The position numbers and the translations under genes were made by a program. Below, in pieces: positions 17,630-30,577 of a DNA stretch of 64,000 bases. The stretch is from the NCBI GenBank assembly GCA_942493075.1, contig OW818681.1, positions 4,836,001 to 4,900,000 of the forward strand, given 5' to 3'. Source of the DNA: JBBQYD01 sp942493075. GTDB taxonomy: Bacteria > Verrucomicrobiota > Verrucomicrobiia > Limisphaerales > UBA8199. The notes beneath the pieces are model-generated. The model worked only from the letters and a program-made list of their open reading frames with translations. It had not been told where the DNA came from and did not search any database. Each line of letters opens with the position of its first letter. Position 1 is the stretch's first letter.

Positions 17630-17858
17630 AGAGTGCTGTAGTCCTCTAGCCCTCTACAGCTTTCTCATGGAGTTGCCTTCGTACCACGAGATAAAACCGA
17701 CCTTGAAGCCAGCCGTGCTACGATCTCCCCAACGCCAACGGTGTTGCGTCCCAAAGCCCGGGGTTGATCGTTCAGAGCCGCAGCGAAGCGGAGGCGCGGA
17801 ACGATCTACCCTGGGTCTTACGGCGTTGTTCAACACAACCCCAACGCGGGTTGTGCCT
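17630..17858. repeat. Dispersed repeat D/E, largest copy, ending in a perfect stem-loop
   Basis: Contains element E (a CTGTAG...CTACAG stem near 17638-17661), then element D (CCAACGCCAACGGTGTTGCG, AAAGCCCGGGGTTG, CTACCCTGGGT) and, at the 3' end, the perfect stem CACAACCC-CAACGC-GGGTTGTG. Other copies of D/E are at 44305-44475, 46525-46600 and 61670-61808. The group II intron begins a short distance downstream of the last stem. Confidence 0.7.
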
Positions 17859-17880
17859 CATTAAAAACGCAATCATGGCC

Positions 17881-19994
17881 ATGTGAAACCTTTGAGGAGA
17901 CGTGGCCTACAGGTCGGAGGTCCTTCGCACTTCTACCATAGCACGCAGGGCAGCAGCATAACCGCCGTGTTGTAGGCACGGTGTCCCACCGGGCGCGTCC
18001 GTGTCAGATGACTACCAATGCAGGATCAACACGCATCTGCGGTTCCTGGTGGCCGCAAGGACCCGCCACGTCAGGAGACGTGGCCTAGGGCGCCGGGCAG
18101 GGCACCAAACTAATCATCTGAAAAGTGATGATCGAAGCTAACAGTGGCAATCGTAGTCAACGGCAAGGTGGACCTCGTGAGGGGGCCGCTGGCAGGAAGC
18201 CTGAGACAAACCGACGACCTTACGAACAGAAACGGACAGTGAGGCCCGACATGGGAGATAAGAGGGCTAGGAGCGTCGAAATCCAACAACTGTGCAAGCC
18301 ATGTCAGGTAGAGTCCGAAGGCACGGCGGGAAAGTTTGGTGTCTTACCCCGGGAGACCTCCTCCGAGGCAGGTGCTTCAGGGGAGGAGTCAGCAGAGGTC
18401 GTAGTAGGCGGATGGAAGTTCCTAGGCAAAGACCTTCAAGAAATGGAACAAATCCGAGCCGCCGAAGGACTAAAGAGCAAAGGCGATGACCTTAATCCCA
18501 ACTCCCTATCCAGTGCGCAAGAAGGAACACGCGCCGGGGGGCCAGGCAAACAGAAGTGGCTCTCCGGGATGTGGCTGCCCCACGGTGCAACCGGTCAAGC
18601 AGTCGCAGCGGATTCCGAGTCTGGAGAGGGGCGGAAGGAGGAAAGAAAGGAACAAGCGCCAGATCTGATAGAGAAGATCGTCAGCGATGAGAATGCCGCG
18701 CTGGCCTTACTGGCTGTAGAGAAGAACAGAGGGGCAGCAGGCATCGACGGGATGGGAACGGAGCAGTTACGGCCCCACCTGGAAAAGCATTGGCCGACGA
18801 TACGAAGGAAATTGCTGGAAGGAACCTATGTGCCCAGCCCCGTCAAACGGGTCTGGCTGCCTAAACCAAACGGAGGGAAGCGCCCGCTGGGAATACCCAC
18901 GGTGCTCGACCGGTTCATTCAGCAATTGATCCTTGGAGAACTGCAGCCCCTGTTCGAGCCGATCTTCAGCGAGCATAGCTGGGGGTTCCGGCCTGGAAGG
19001 GGAGCCCATGACGCGGTCCGGTCCGCACAGCGGATCATGACCGAAGAAGGCAAGAGTTGGGTAGTGGACATGGACATCAAAGGTTTCTTTGACAACGTGG
19101 ACCACGACATACTGATGCGGCTCATTGGCCTGCAAATCCGGGACAAACAGGTGCTCAAGGTAATTGGGCGCATTTTGCGAGCCGGAGTGTGGGAAGAGGG
19201 ACGCATCACAAAGCCGGAAGGCAAGGGCACGCCACAGGGCGGCCCGCTTTCACCCTTGCTGGCCAACATCTATTTGGATGTGCTGGACAAGGAGCTGGAA
19301 CAGCGCGGGTTGAGCTTCAGCCGCTATGCGGATGACTGCAATATCTACGTCAGCAGCGAGAAAGCCGCCCAACGGGTTCTGGAGAAGGTAACCAAGTTTG
19401 TTGCCCAGAAACTCAAGCTGGAAGTCAGTGCCAGCAAGAGTGGGGTGGACCGGCCCTGGAAGCGCAAGTTTCTAGGATTCCGACTCAGCCCCCAGGGAGT
19501 CATCGAAGCGAGCGATAAAGCCATCGAGCGACTCCGGGACAAGGTGCGCGAACTGTGGCGAAGCTGCCAGAGTCAAACCAGCACCCAAATGCGCGATCAG
19601 TGGAAGCGGTACCTGCGGGGATGGTGGGAATACTACCGTCTGAGCGGCAACACCAGGCAGTTCACAGCGCAGGACGGGTGGATACGCCGGCACGTCAGGA
19701 AGTATTTCTGGCTGCGCTGGCACAACTCAACAGGACGGATCAACGCCCTGCGCAAACTCGGGGTCACCTACCCGCTGCTGCGGTCCGCCAAAAGTGGACG
19801 CGGCGCGTGGAGGATGGCTAAACACCCCGTGATGCAGACAGGCTTGAATAACCGGCGTCTTCGCCGCCACGGATTCCTAAGCTTTGCAGATCTGATCAGC
19901 CAAACCTGAATGAGCTCAACCGCCGGATGCGTGAAAACCGCTTGTCCGGTGGTGTGGGAGGGATGACGGGTAACTCCCGTCATCCCGACCCGAT
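17881..19994 (+). mobile_element. Group II intron (boundaries approximate)
   Basis: A group II intron carrying its own reverse transcriptase. The 3' end is recognisable: after the ORF comes a domain V-like hairpin near 19916-19970 (AACCGCCGGATGCG ... TCCGGTGGTGTGGGAGG), a domain VI-like stem (GGGATGACGGG-TAAC-TCCCGTCATCCC) and the end ACCCGAT near 19994. The segment GAGTCAGCAGAGGTCGTAG at about 18386-18404, just before the ORF, is a familiar intron RNA sequence. The 5' end is not resolved: no clean GUGYG was found, and the limit at 17881 is a guess from the end of the upstream repeat. A 15-base direct repeat (AGGAGACGTGGCCTA at 17895 and 18073) lies in the 5' part. There is no sign that it interrupts a gene. 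Confidence 0.7.
18443..19909 (+). CDS. ltrA: Group II intron reverse transcriptase/maturase
   Basis: The frame is open from 18125, but the first part is intron RNA; ATG at 18443 (MEQIRAAEGLKSK) just after the conserved intron segment is the best start, giving about 488 residues. The RT motifs are all present: RGAAGIDGM, HSWGFRPGRGAHDAV, WVVDMDIKGFFDNV, GTPQGGPLSPLLANIYLD, the active site YADD in FSRYADDCNIYV, and DRPWKRKFLGFRL. A maturase (GIIM/X) domain follows (RYLRGWWEYYRLSGNTRQF). No HNH endonuclease domain is visible after it, and the thumb/X sequence resembles group IIC-type proteins, which lack one. The protein would splice the intron RNA and copy it into DNA. No frameshift is seen, so it may be active. 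Confidence 0.92.
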   Translation: MEQIRAAEGLKSKGDDLNPNSLSSAQEGTRAGGPGKQKWLSGMWLPHGATGQAVAADSESGEGRKEERKEQAPDLIEKIVSDENAALALLAVEKNRGAAGIDGMGTEQLRPHLEKHWPTIRRKLLEGTYVPSPVKRVWLPKPNGGKRPLGIPTVLDRFIQQLILGELQPLFEPIFSEHSWGFRPGRGAHDAVRSAQRIMTEEGKSWVVDMDIKGFFDNVDHDILMRLIGLQIRDKQVLKVIGRILRAGVWEEGRITKPEGKGTPQGGPLSPLLANIYLDVLDKELEQRGLSFSRYADDCNIYVSSEKAAQRVLEKVTKFVAQKLKLEVSASKSGVDRPWKRKFLGFRLSPQGVIEASDKAIERLRDKVRELWRSCQSQTSTQMRDQWKRYLRGWWEYYRLSGNTRQFTAQDGWIRRHVRKYFWLRWHNSTGRINALRKLGVTYPLLRSAKSGRGAWRMAKHPVMQTGLNNRRLRRHGFLSFADLISQT

Positions 19995-20526
19995 CAGGGC
20001 AAACCACTGCGCTCCCGTTCTCCCCTCAGTTTTCTCGGCCAACTCTCCTGTTCAAGCTTGTGCCTGCTCGGCGGCATCGGCGATGCCCGCCCTACCTGCA
20101 GTGGTAGCGCGCTCTCGCCGCAGAGCGCCTTCAGAAACAGCCCGAAACAGCCGCACTGTCACGCAACGACGCCGAGAAAAGAAGAAAAGAAACTAATCTG
20201 CCCTGGTTTGCCTGGTGTTAAAAAATTTAGTCCCCGTTTTTCCGTAAAATCTTCGCCTCTTGGCGTCTTTGGCGTGATTACATTACTTCGCGCCGTTTTC
20301 TTCCCCTCTCCTGTTCAAGCTTGTGCCTGCTCGGCGGCCTCAGGCGAGGGCGTGGAGCAAAAAAGAGGATCGCACCGGGACGGGGCTTTTGACGCTACAC
20401 CCAAGAATGAAGCACTTTGCCTTCGTTATCTTGGTTTTCCTTCTGTTCGCAAGGTCTTGCTGTTCCCTGTATCGAAGAGACAATATCATTGACTGGCTGC
20501 GGGTATCCCGGAAAGATTTGCCGCGC
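19995..20526. other. Gene-free stretch after the intron, with a 33-base direct repeat
   Basis: About 530 bases. An exact 33-base direct repeat beginning CTCTCCTGTTCAAGCTTG occurs at 20043-20075 and 20306-20338. The first copy runs into repeat G (20069-20096). The upstream extension of the next gene's frame across this region (with a hydrophobic MKHFAFVILVFLLF at 20407) is judged non-coding because the family is cytosolic and starts later. Confidence 0.55.
20043..20338. repeat. Exact 33-base direct repeat (20043-20075 and 20306-20338)
   Basis: Both copies read CTCTCCTGTTCAAGCTTGTG and continue identically for 13 more bases to GGCGGC, after which they diverge. They are 263 bases apart, start to start. 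Perfect identity points to recent duplication or a mobile repeat. Confidence 0.85.
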
Positions 20527-21132
20527 GTGAAACAATCGATTGTAACCTTGGACATGGAGGGGGTGCTGACCCCGGAAATCTGGATCGCTGTCGCTGAAAA
20601 GACTCGGATTCCCGAGTTGCGCCGGACGACCAGAGATGAACCAGACTACGACAAGCTCATGCGCGGTCGCCTCCAAATCCTGGATCAACACGGCCTGAAG
20701 CTTTCTGATATCCAGAACGTAATCGGTTCGCTTCGCCCTTTGGATGGTGCCAAAGAGTTTCTGGATGAGCTGCGCTCGTTTGTCCAGGTGCTGATCCTCT
20801 CGGATACCTTCGAGCAATTCGCAGCGCCACTGCTCAAGCAACTGGGCTGGCCTACCCTGCTCTGCCACCGGCTGGTAGTCGAAAACGATCGAATCGTGGA
20901 CTACAAACTGCGGGTGTCTGAACAAAAACAGAAAACGGTAGCCGCTCTTAAGCTGCTTAATTACCAGGTGATTGCCGGAGGCGATTCGTTTAACGACACC
21001 GCGATGCTTTGTGAAGCTGACATGGGGATTCTCTTCCGCGCCCCTGCCAATGTGAAGGCACAGTTCCCCCAGTTCCAAGCAGTAGAGCAATACGCCGACC
21101 TCATGCGGTTGATTAAGAGCCGAGTGGCATAA
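20527..21132 (+). CDS. thrH: HAD phosphatase, ThrH type (phosphoserine phosphatase / homoserine phosphotransferase)
   Basis: About 201 residues from GTG at 20527, which matches the length and N-terminus of ThrH (VKQSIVTLDMEGVLTPEIWIA). HAD motif I is LDMEGVLTPE, in which the usual DxD is DME as in ThrH. Motif II is ILSDTFEQF and motif IV is AGGDSFNDTAML. ThrH hydrolyses phosphoserine and can transfer the phosphate to homoserine, linking serine and threonine synthesis. It is cytosolic. An in-frame ATG at 20407 would add a hydrophobic leader that the family does not have, so it is not used. The 3' end abuts the 3' end of the next gene on the other strand with no gap. Confidence 0.88.
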   Translation: MKQSIVTLDMEGVLTPEIWIAVAEKTRIPELRRTTRDEPDYDKLMRGRLQILDQHGLKLSDIQNVIGSLRPLDGAKEFLDELRSFVQVLILSDTFEQFAAPLLKQLGWPTLLCHRLVVENDRIVDYKLRVSEQKQKTVAALKLLNYQVIAGGDSFNDTAMLCEADMGILFRAPANVKAQFPQFQAVEQYADLMRLIKSRVA

Positions 21133-21720
21133 TCACGTCGCGTCAGCATCCATCCACTGAGGGCGGGGGCCGGGTTGAAATTGGCTCATCTTTTGCAGCA
21201 GCCTCTTGGGATCGTCATCGATTCGAACGAAGCTCCTGTTCTCAGAAGTCACAAAGTCTTCGGCTGTCAGGTGGTCAAGGAAGGTCACCAGGCTGGAATA
21301 GAATCCTTCGACGTTTAGCAGGCCCAAGGGTTTCTGGTGGATGCCTAGTTGCGCCCATGTCCAAATCTCAAAGAGCTCTTCGAGTGTCCCCACGCCTCCG
21401 GGCAGAGCAATAAAGCCGTCGGCCAACTGTGCCATGAGCGCCTTGCGCTCGTGCATGGAGGTGACGACATGCAGTCGGGTCACACCGTGATGGGCCAGTT
21501 CACGCGAGACCATGGGGCGCGGAATCACGCCAATCACCTCCCCGCCTGCTTCGAGAACAGCATCAGCGACGACACCCATCAGACCAACGTTTCCACCGCC
21601 ATAAACCAGGCCGCGGCCTGACTGAGCCAACTCGCGACCGAGCGCTTGTGCGGCGGCAGTATAGGCGGGACGCTTTCCGTGGCGTGAGCCGCAATAAACA
21701 CAGACTCGCTTCATATCCAT
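21133..21720 (-). CDS. LOG-family protein (TIGR00730, nucleoside 5'-monophosphate phosphoribohydrolase)
   Basis: A 195-residue Rossmann-fold protein, of normal length. Family marks are VCVYCGSRHG, LVYGGGNVGLMGVVADA, MHERKALMAQLADGFIALPGGVGTLEELFE (the PGGxGTxxE motif) and TWAQLGIHQKPLGLLN. Members split nucleoside monophosphates such as cytokinin riboside phosphate into base and ribose phosphate; older annotation as lysine decarboxylase is wrong. Two starts are possible, ATG at 21720 or 21714. Neither has a good Shine-Dalgarno sequence: the bases just upstream form the rpoC terminator hairpin, so translation or transcription of this gene is likely affected by it. Confidence 0.9.
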   Translation of the reverse strand: MDMKRVCVYCGSRHGKRPAYTAAAQALGRELAQSGRGLVYGGGNVGLMGVVADAVLEAGGEVIGVIPRPMVSRELAHHGVTRLHVVTSMHERKALMAQLADGFIALPGGVGTLEELFEIWTWAQLGIHQKPLGLLNVEGFYSSLVTFLDHLTAEDFVTSENRSFVRIDDDPKRLLQKMSQFQPGPRPQWMDADAT

Positions 21721-21723
21721 ACG

Positions 21724-21751
21724 AAAAAGAGCACCCGAAAGGGTGCTCTTT
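21724..21751 (-). terminator. Rho-independent terminator after rpoC
   Basis: A perfect 11-bp stem, AAAGAGCACCC / GGGTGCTCTTT, around a TTTC loop on the minus strand, followed by a short T tract (TTTTTCG). It lies 25 bases beyond the rpoC stop and ends only 3 bases before the ATG of the LOG-family gene, so it forms the leader of that gene. Confidence 0.85.
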
Positions 21752-21776
21752 GCAATTCTAATTTTTTTGCCCGTGC

Positions 21777-25934
<4,158 letters not shown>

Positions 25935-25979
25935 ACTGTTTTTCTTTGCGGTATCGCGCGTTAAACAAATCGTTTTCTA

Positions 25980-28900
25980 TTAAACCGCCGTTAAGGCTGT
26001 GATTGGCTCCGCCGGTTGATCCACCGGATTCGAGTAGCCCACTTTGACGTCCAGACCCAGAGATTGCATCTCCTTGACCAGCACGTTGAACGATTCAGGG
26101 ATGCCAGCCTCCAGGCTGTTATCTCCCTTGACGATGCTCTCGTAAATGCGCGTGCGCCCTTGCACGTCGTCCGACTTGACGGTGAGCAATTCCTGCAGAG
26201 TGTAAGCGGCGCCATAGGCTTCCATGGCCCACACTTCCATTTCTCCGAAGCGCTGGCCGCCGTATTGAGCCTTACCGCCCAGCGGCTGCTGGGTAACCAG
26301 CGAGTATGGCCCGACCGCCCGTGCGTGAATCTTGTCTGCCACCAAGTGACCCAGCTTCATCATATAGATGTAGCCGACGACAATCTCCTGGTCGAAGGAT
26401 TCGCCCGTGCGACCGTCGAACAACTTCGTCTTGGCGTGCTCCGGCAACCCGGCTTGCTTCAGGTAGGCACGAATGTCCTTTTCCTTGATGCCGTCAAAGA
26501 CTGGCGTTGCGAAACGCAGCCCGAGCAGCTTCGCCGCCCAGCCCAAATGCGTCTCAAGCACCTGCCCGACGTTCATACGCGAAGGCACGCCCAGCGGGTT
26601 CAGCACGATATCCACAGGCGTTCCATCCGCCAGGAACGGCATGTCTTCTTCCGCCACGATCTTGGCCACAACACCTTTGTTACCGTGGCGTCCGGCCATC
26701 TTGTCACCGACCGAGAGCTTGCGCTTCGAGGCGATGTAAACCTTGACCGACTTGATCACGCCGCTATCAACGCCTTCACCGGATTCGGCGCGCTCAAGCT
26801 CTTCGTCGTACTGCATTTGCAGATCGTCGAATTTCTTCTTAAAGCTGCCGATGATCTCGTTGATCTTGTTACGGATCGGCGAGGGATCAATTTCGATGCG
26901 ATCATAGACCTGCGCCAAACGACGCAGCAATGTCTTGGTAATCTTGCGATTGGCCGGAATGATGATCTCACCGGTCTCGCTATTGACGACATCCAGCGGG
27001 ATCTTCTCACCGAGCAGTATATTGCTGAGGGCTTCGGTGAGCTGCTCGCGCAACTCATCGGTCTTCTTCTTGTATTCCTCCTCAACTTCTTTGGCGTGGC
27101 GCTTTTCCTCGCTGACGCTTGCCCGCATTTCCTTATCGGCATCCTTCTTGGACGACACTTTCACGTCCATCACAATGCCGTAGGTCCCTGAGGGCACCTT
27201 CAAAGAGGTGTCCTTAACATCCGCGGCCTTTTCGCCGAAGATCGCGCGCAGCAAACGCTCTTCCGGAGCCAGCTCCGTTTCGCTCTTGGGAGTGATCTTG
27301 CCGACGAGGATGTCGCCGGGTTTGACTTCCGCACCGATACGGATTACGCCGTCCGGTCCGAGGTTTTTGAGCGCTTCATCGCCCAGGTTCGGAATATCGC
27401 GCGTGATTTCCTCAGGCCCGAGTTTCGTATCACGGGCACCCACTTCGAACTCATCGATGTGGATCGAGGTGAAAACGTCTTCCTTTACGATACGCTCGCT
27501 GATCAGGATGGCGTCCTCGAAGTTGTAACCATTCCAAGGCATGAACGCGACAAGCACGTTGCGGCCGAGAGCCAGCTCTCCGCCTTGAGTGCAAGGCCCG
27601 TCAGCAATGACCTGCCCCTTCTTGATCGAATCGCCCTTGCGAACCAGAATCTTTTGGTTGATGCAGGTTGCCGCGTTGGACCGCATGAATTTGCGGACCT
27701 GGTAAACCCAGACGCCCTTCTCGGGATCATGTTTGATCCGTTTCTTGCCGTCAGGCAGCTTCCCGTCTTCAGTGACGATGATGAGACTGCCGGTGATGGA
27801 TGCCACCTTGCCATTCTCCTCAGCCACGATAACGGCACGAGAGTCGCGGGCCACGCGCTCTTCCAAGCCGGTGGCAACCAGCGGCGCCTCGGTGACGAGC
27901 AGCGGCACAGCCTGGCGTTGCATGTTAGAACCCATCAACGCACGGTTGGCGTCATCGTGTTCAAGGAATGGAATCAAGCTTGCAGCCACGGACACCAACT
28001 GCTTGGGAGAGACGTCCATGTAATCGACATGGGCCGGCTCAACGTCAATGAAGTCGCCACGACCACGGCACACCACACTTTGCGTTGTAAACGCGCCGCG
28101 CTCACCTACCGGTGAGTTGGCCTGAGCGATCACGTATTTTTCCTCGCGATCAGCCGTCAGGTAATCGATGTGCGTGCTCACTTTCCCCGTCTCCACCTTC
28201 CGGTAAGGAGTTTCGAGGAAGCCGAAATCATTGATTCGGGCAAACGTCGCCAATGAGGCGATCAAACCGATGTTTGGACCTTCAGGCGTCTCAACGGGGC
28301 AAATACGACCGTAGTGAGAAGGATGAACGTCGCGGACTTCGAAACCAGCACGGTCACGAGACAAACCGCCAGGCCCAAGGGCCGACAACCGGCGCTTGTG
28401 GGTTAGTTCCGCCAGCGGGTTAATCTGATCCATGAACTGCGAAAGCTGGCTGCGACCGAAGAAATCACGGATCACAGCGGACAACGCCTTCGGGTTGATC
28501 AGCTTTTGCGGTGACATGCTCTCCAGCCCCTGGTCGAACAAGGTCATGCGCTCCTTGACCAAACGCTCTGTGCGGGCCAGGCCCACGCGGCACTGGTTGG
28601 CCAGCAACTCACCTACAGTCCGGACGCGGCGGCTGCCCAGGTGATCGATATCATCCAGGGTGCCTTCGCCCTTCTTGAGGCGGAGAAGATACTTGGTGGC
28701 GGCCACCAGGTCTTCTTTGGTGAGAATGCGAGAATCCTCGTTCTTGAGTCCGAGTTTCTGGTTGATCTTATAACGGCCAACGCGGCCCAAGTCATAGCGC
28801 TTCGGATCGAAGAACAAACGCTTGATCAACGCACGGGCGTTCGCGGCAGTCGGCGGATCGCCAGGCCGCAGGCGGCGATAAATATCCTTGAGCGCCTCTT

Positions 28901-29834
28901 CTTCGTTCTTGGCCGGATCCTTCTTCATGCACTTGATGACGATTCCGTCATCCAGCGTGGTATCAACAACCTTGATCTTGTTAACTCCGATCTCAGCGAT
29001 CTGCTTGACCACGGCCTTGGAGAGCGGCTCGAATGCGCGCGCCACGACCATGCCTTTATCTGGGTCAGCAATATCCTGCACCAGGACCTTGGTCGCGAGG
29101 TCTTCGCGCTTTTCGGCTTCCTTGATGCTGAGCTCTTCCACATCGTAGAAAAGCCTCAAAATTTCTTCATCGGTGCCTTTGGTAAGGCTTTCTTTGCCCT
29201 TGGTCTCGCCGTCGAGGAACGTCAGAGCGCGGAAGAACGTGGTAGTCAGAAACTTCCGTCTGCGTTTCTTCCGATCCAGATAGACATAGAGCAAATCGCT
29301 GGTATCGAACTGGGCTTCATACCAGGAACCACGATCCGGGATGATTCGGAACGAGTGCAGTTGCTTGCCGTTCGGATGCTGTGTGGCTTCGAAAGCCAAA
29401 CCAGGGGAGCGATGCAACTGGCTGACGATCACGCGCTCGGCACCATTGATAACGAAGGTGCCCTGAGGGGTCATCAGGGGCAGCTCGCCCATGAACACTT
29501 TCTCCTCGCGAGTTCCCTTCTCTTCTTTGAGCAAGAAGGTTACGTAGAGAGGTGCGCCATAGGTGAGGCCTTCACGAAGGCACTCAAGCCAATCGATCTT
29601 GGGATTGCCGATGTCGTAGGAATGAAAGTCAAGAACGCACTTCCCGTCATAGCTTTCAATAGGAAAGACCTCGGTAAATACCGCTTGCAGGCCCAAATTC
29701 CGGCGCTTAGACGGGGGCACCTCAGATTGCAGAAACTCTTTATACGAGTTCGTCTGCAACTCGATGAGGTTCGGCGGAGCGATGATCTCCTTGATTTTAC
29801 CAAAGTTAATTCGTTCAGTGACTCGCGATGGCAT
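25980..29834 (-). CDS. rpoB: RNA polymerase beta subunit
   Basis: About 1284 residues from ATG at 29834 (MPSRVTERINFGKI); the longer frame to 29891 adds residues not seen in the family. Family marks include the rifampicin region (FFGRSQLSQFMDQINPLAELTHKRRLSALGPGGL), VCPVETPEGPNIGLI-like ICPVETPEGPNIGLI, and the C-terminal QPLGGKAQYGGQRFGEMEVWAMEAYGAA that contacts beta'. The protein shares the polymerase active centre with RpoC. It is separated from rplL by about 220 bases with a strong hairpin (30013-30040), a usual place for partial termination that sets the ratio of ribosomal protein to polymerase. Confidence 0.99.
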   Translation of the reverse strand: MPSRVTERINFGKIKEIIAPPNLIELQTNSYKEFLQSEVPPSKRRNLGLQAVFTEVFPIESYDGKCVLDFHSYDIGNPKIDWLECLREGLTYGAPLYVTFLLKEEKGTREEKVFMGELPLMTPQGTFVINGAERVIVSQLHRSPGLAFEATQHPNGKQLHSFRIIPDRGSWYEAQFDTSDLLYVYLDRKKRRRKFLTTTFFRALTFLDGETKGKESLTKGTDEEILRLFYDVEELSIKEAEKREDLATKVLVQDIADPDKGMVVARAFEPLSKAVVKQIAEIGVNKIKVVDTTLDDGIVIKCMKKDPAKNEEEALKDIYRRLRPGDPPTAANARALIKRLFFDPKRYDLGRVGRYKINQKLGLKNEDSRILTKEDLVAATKYLLRLKKGEGTLDDIDHLGSRRVRTVGELLANQCRVGLARTERLVKERMTLFDQGLESMSPQKLINPKALSAVIRDFFGRSQLSQFMDQINPLAELTHKRRLSALGPGGLSRDRAGFEVRDVHPSHYGRICPVETPEGPNIGLIASLATFARINDFGFLETPYRKVETGKVSTHIDYLTADREEKYVIAQANSPVGERGAFTTQSVVCRGRGDFIDVEPAHVDYMDVSPKQLVSVAASLIPFLEHDDANRALMGSNMQRQAVPLLVTEAPLVATGLEERVARDSRAVIVAEENGKVASITGSLIIVTEDGKLPDGKKRIKHDPEKGVWVYQVRKFMRSNAATCINQKILVRKGDSIKKGQVIADGPCTQGGELALGRNVLVAFMPWNGYNFEDAILISERIVKEDVFTSIHIDEFEVGARDTKLGPEEITRDIPNLGDEALKNLGPDGVIRIGAEVKPGDILVGKITPKSETELAPEERLLRAIFGEKAADVKDTSLKVPSGTYGIVMDVKVSSKKDADKEMRASVSEEKRHAKEVEEEYKKKTDELREQLTEALSNILLGEKIPLDVVNSETGEIIIPANRKITKTLLRRLAQVYDRIEIDPSPIRNKINEIIGSFKKKFDDLQMQYDEELERAESGEGVDSGVIKSVKVYIASKRKLSVGDKMAGRHGNKGVVAKIVAEEDMPFLADGTPVDIVLNPLGVPSRMNVGQVLETHLGWAAKLLGLRFATPVFDGIKEKDIRAYLKQAGLPEHAKTKLFDGRTGESFDQEIVVGYIYMMKLGHLVADKIHARAVGPYSLVTQQPLGGKAQYGGQRFGEMEVWAMEAYGAAYTLQELLTVKSDDVQGRTRIYESIVKGDNSLEAGIPESFNVLVKEMQSLGLDVKVGYSNPVDQPAEPITALTAV

Positions 29835-30012
29835 TTGGACCTTTTTTGGAGACCGGCTGTTGGCCGGCCTAAAAATTACTAATAACGACACAAGGCAAGT
29901 ACGCCGCGTTCAATAGCGAACTTGCCGAAACTAATAACCACCCGTGGTGGCTTGCTGGTACGTATCCTACTAATCTAAAACTTTCTTTTTCTTAATCTTC
30001 CTAGGCAACAAA

Positions 30013-30040
30013 GGGGTGGCAGGCGCGCGCCTGCCACCCT
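30013..30040 (-). promoter_or_regulatory. Long GC-rich palindrome in the rplL-rpoB spacer (attenuator-like)
   Basis: A 26-base perfect palindrome (GGGTGGCAGGCGC / GCGCCTGCCACCC), extended by one G-T pair, 15 bases after the rplL stop. On the minus strand it is followed by CTTTGTTGCC, too weak for a full terminator. By analogy with other bacteria, where an attenuator and RNase III site lie here, it may reduce readthrough into rpoBC. Function is inferred. Confidence 0.6.
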
Positions 30041-30054
30041 TAAAGACCAAACAC

Positions 30055-30441
30055 TTACTTGATGTCGACTTTGCCGCCGGCGTCTTCCAGCTTCTTCTTG
30101 GCAGCGTCGGAATCGGCCTTATTGGCACCTTCCAACACCGTCTTGGGAGCGCCTTCAACCAGGGCTTTGGCTTCCGCCAGACCCAGGCCAGCCTTAACTT
30201 CGCGCACAGCTTTGATCACTGCAATCTTCTTGTCGGCAGGAACCGACACGAGGATCACGTCAAACGTGGTTTTGGCTTCGGCGGCAGGAGCGGCAGCGGC
30301 TCCAGGAGCGGCAGCGGCAGCAGCAACCGGCGCGGCAGCGGACACACCCCATTTGGTTTCCAGCTCTTTAACCAGGTCCGCAATTTCGAGGACCGTGGCG
30401 CTGCTGAGTTCTTCTACGATTTTTGCTTTATCTAAGGCCAT
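30055..30441 (-). CDS. rplL: Ribosomal protein L7/L12
   Basis: 128 residues from ATG at 30441, behind AAAGGT. The N-terminal dimerisation helix (ALDKAKIVEELSSATVLEIADLVKEL) is followed by an Ala-rich hinge and the C-terminal domain (FDVILVSVPADKKIAVIKAVREVKAGLGLAEAKALVEG) that recruits translation factors. The in-frame ATG four codons earlier (MKGN) is less likely. Confidence 0.98.
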   Translation of the reverse strand: MALDKAKIVEELSSATVLEIADLVKELETKWGVSAAAPVAAAAAAPGAAAAPAAEAKTTFDVILVSVPADKKIAVIKAVREVKAGLGLAEAKALVEGAPKTVLEGANKADSDAAKKKLEDAGGKVDIK

Positions 30442-30577
30442 GTTACCTTTCATTCGTCTCGTCGCTACCCACGGTAGTGGATCGATTAAGTCTGCGACTG
30501 CAAACCGACGATTTACGTTGTTTTTGTTTCTTTTCCACCCGGTTGGCTACCGGGTGGAAACTTTGTGATGGAAATAA

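Noticed and set aside
18125..18442. N-terminal extension of the intron reverse transcriptase
   Set aside because: The frame is open but the sequence is intron RNA (including the GAGTCAGCAGAGG segment); the family does not have these residues.
26016..29882. Long plus-strand frames opposite rpoB (for example 26016-27191 and 28641-29882)
   Set aside because: Same reason: shadows of rpoB, no start signal, no family.
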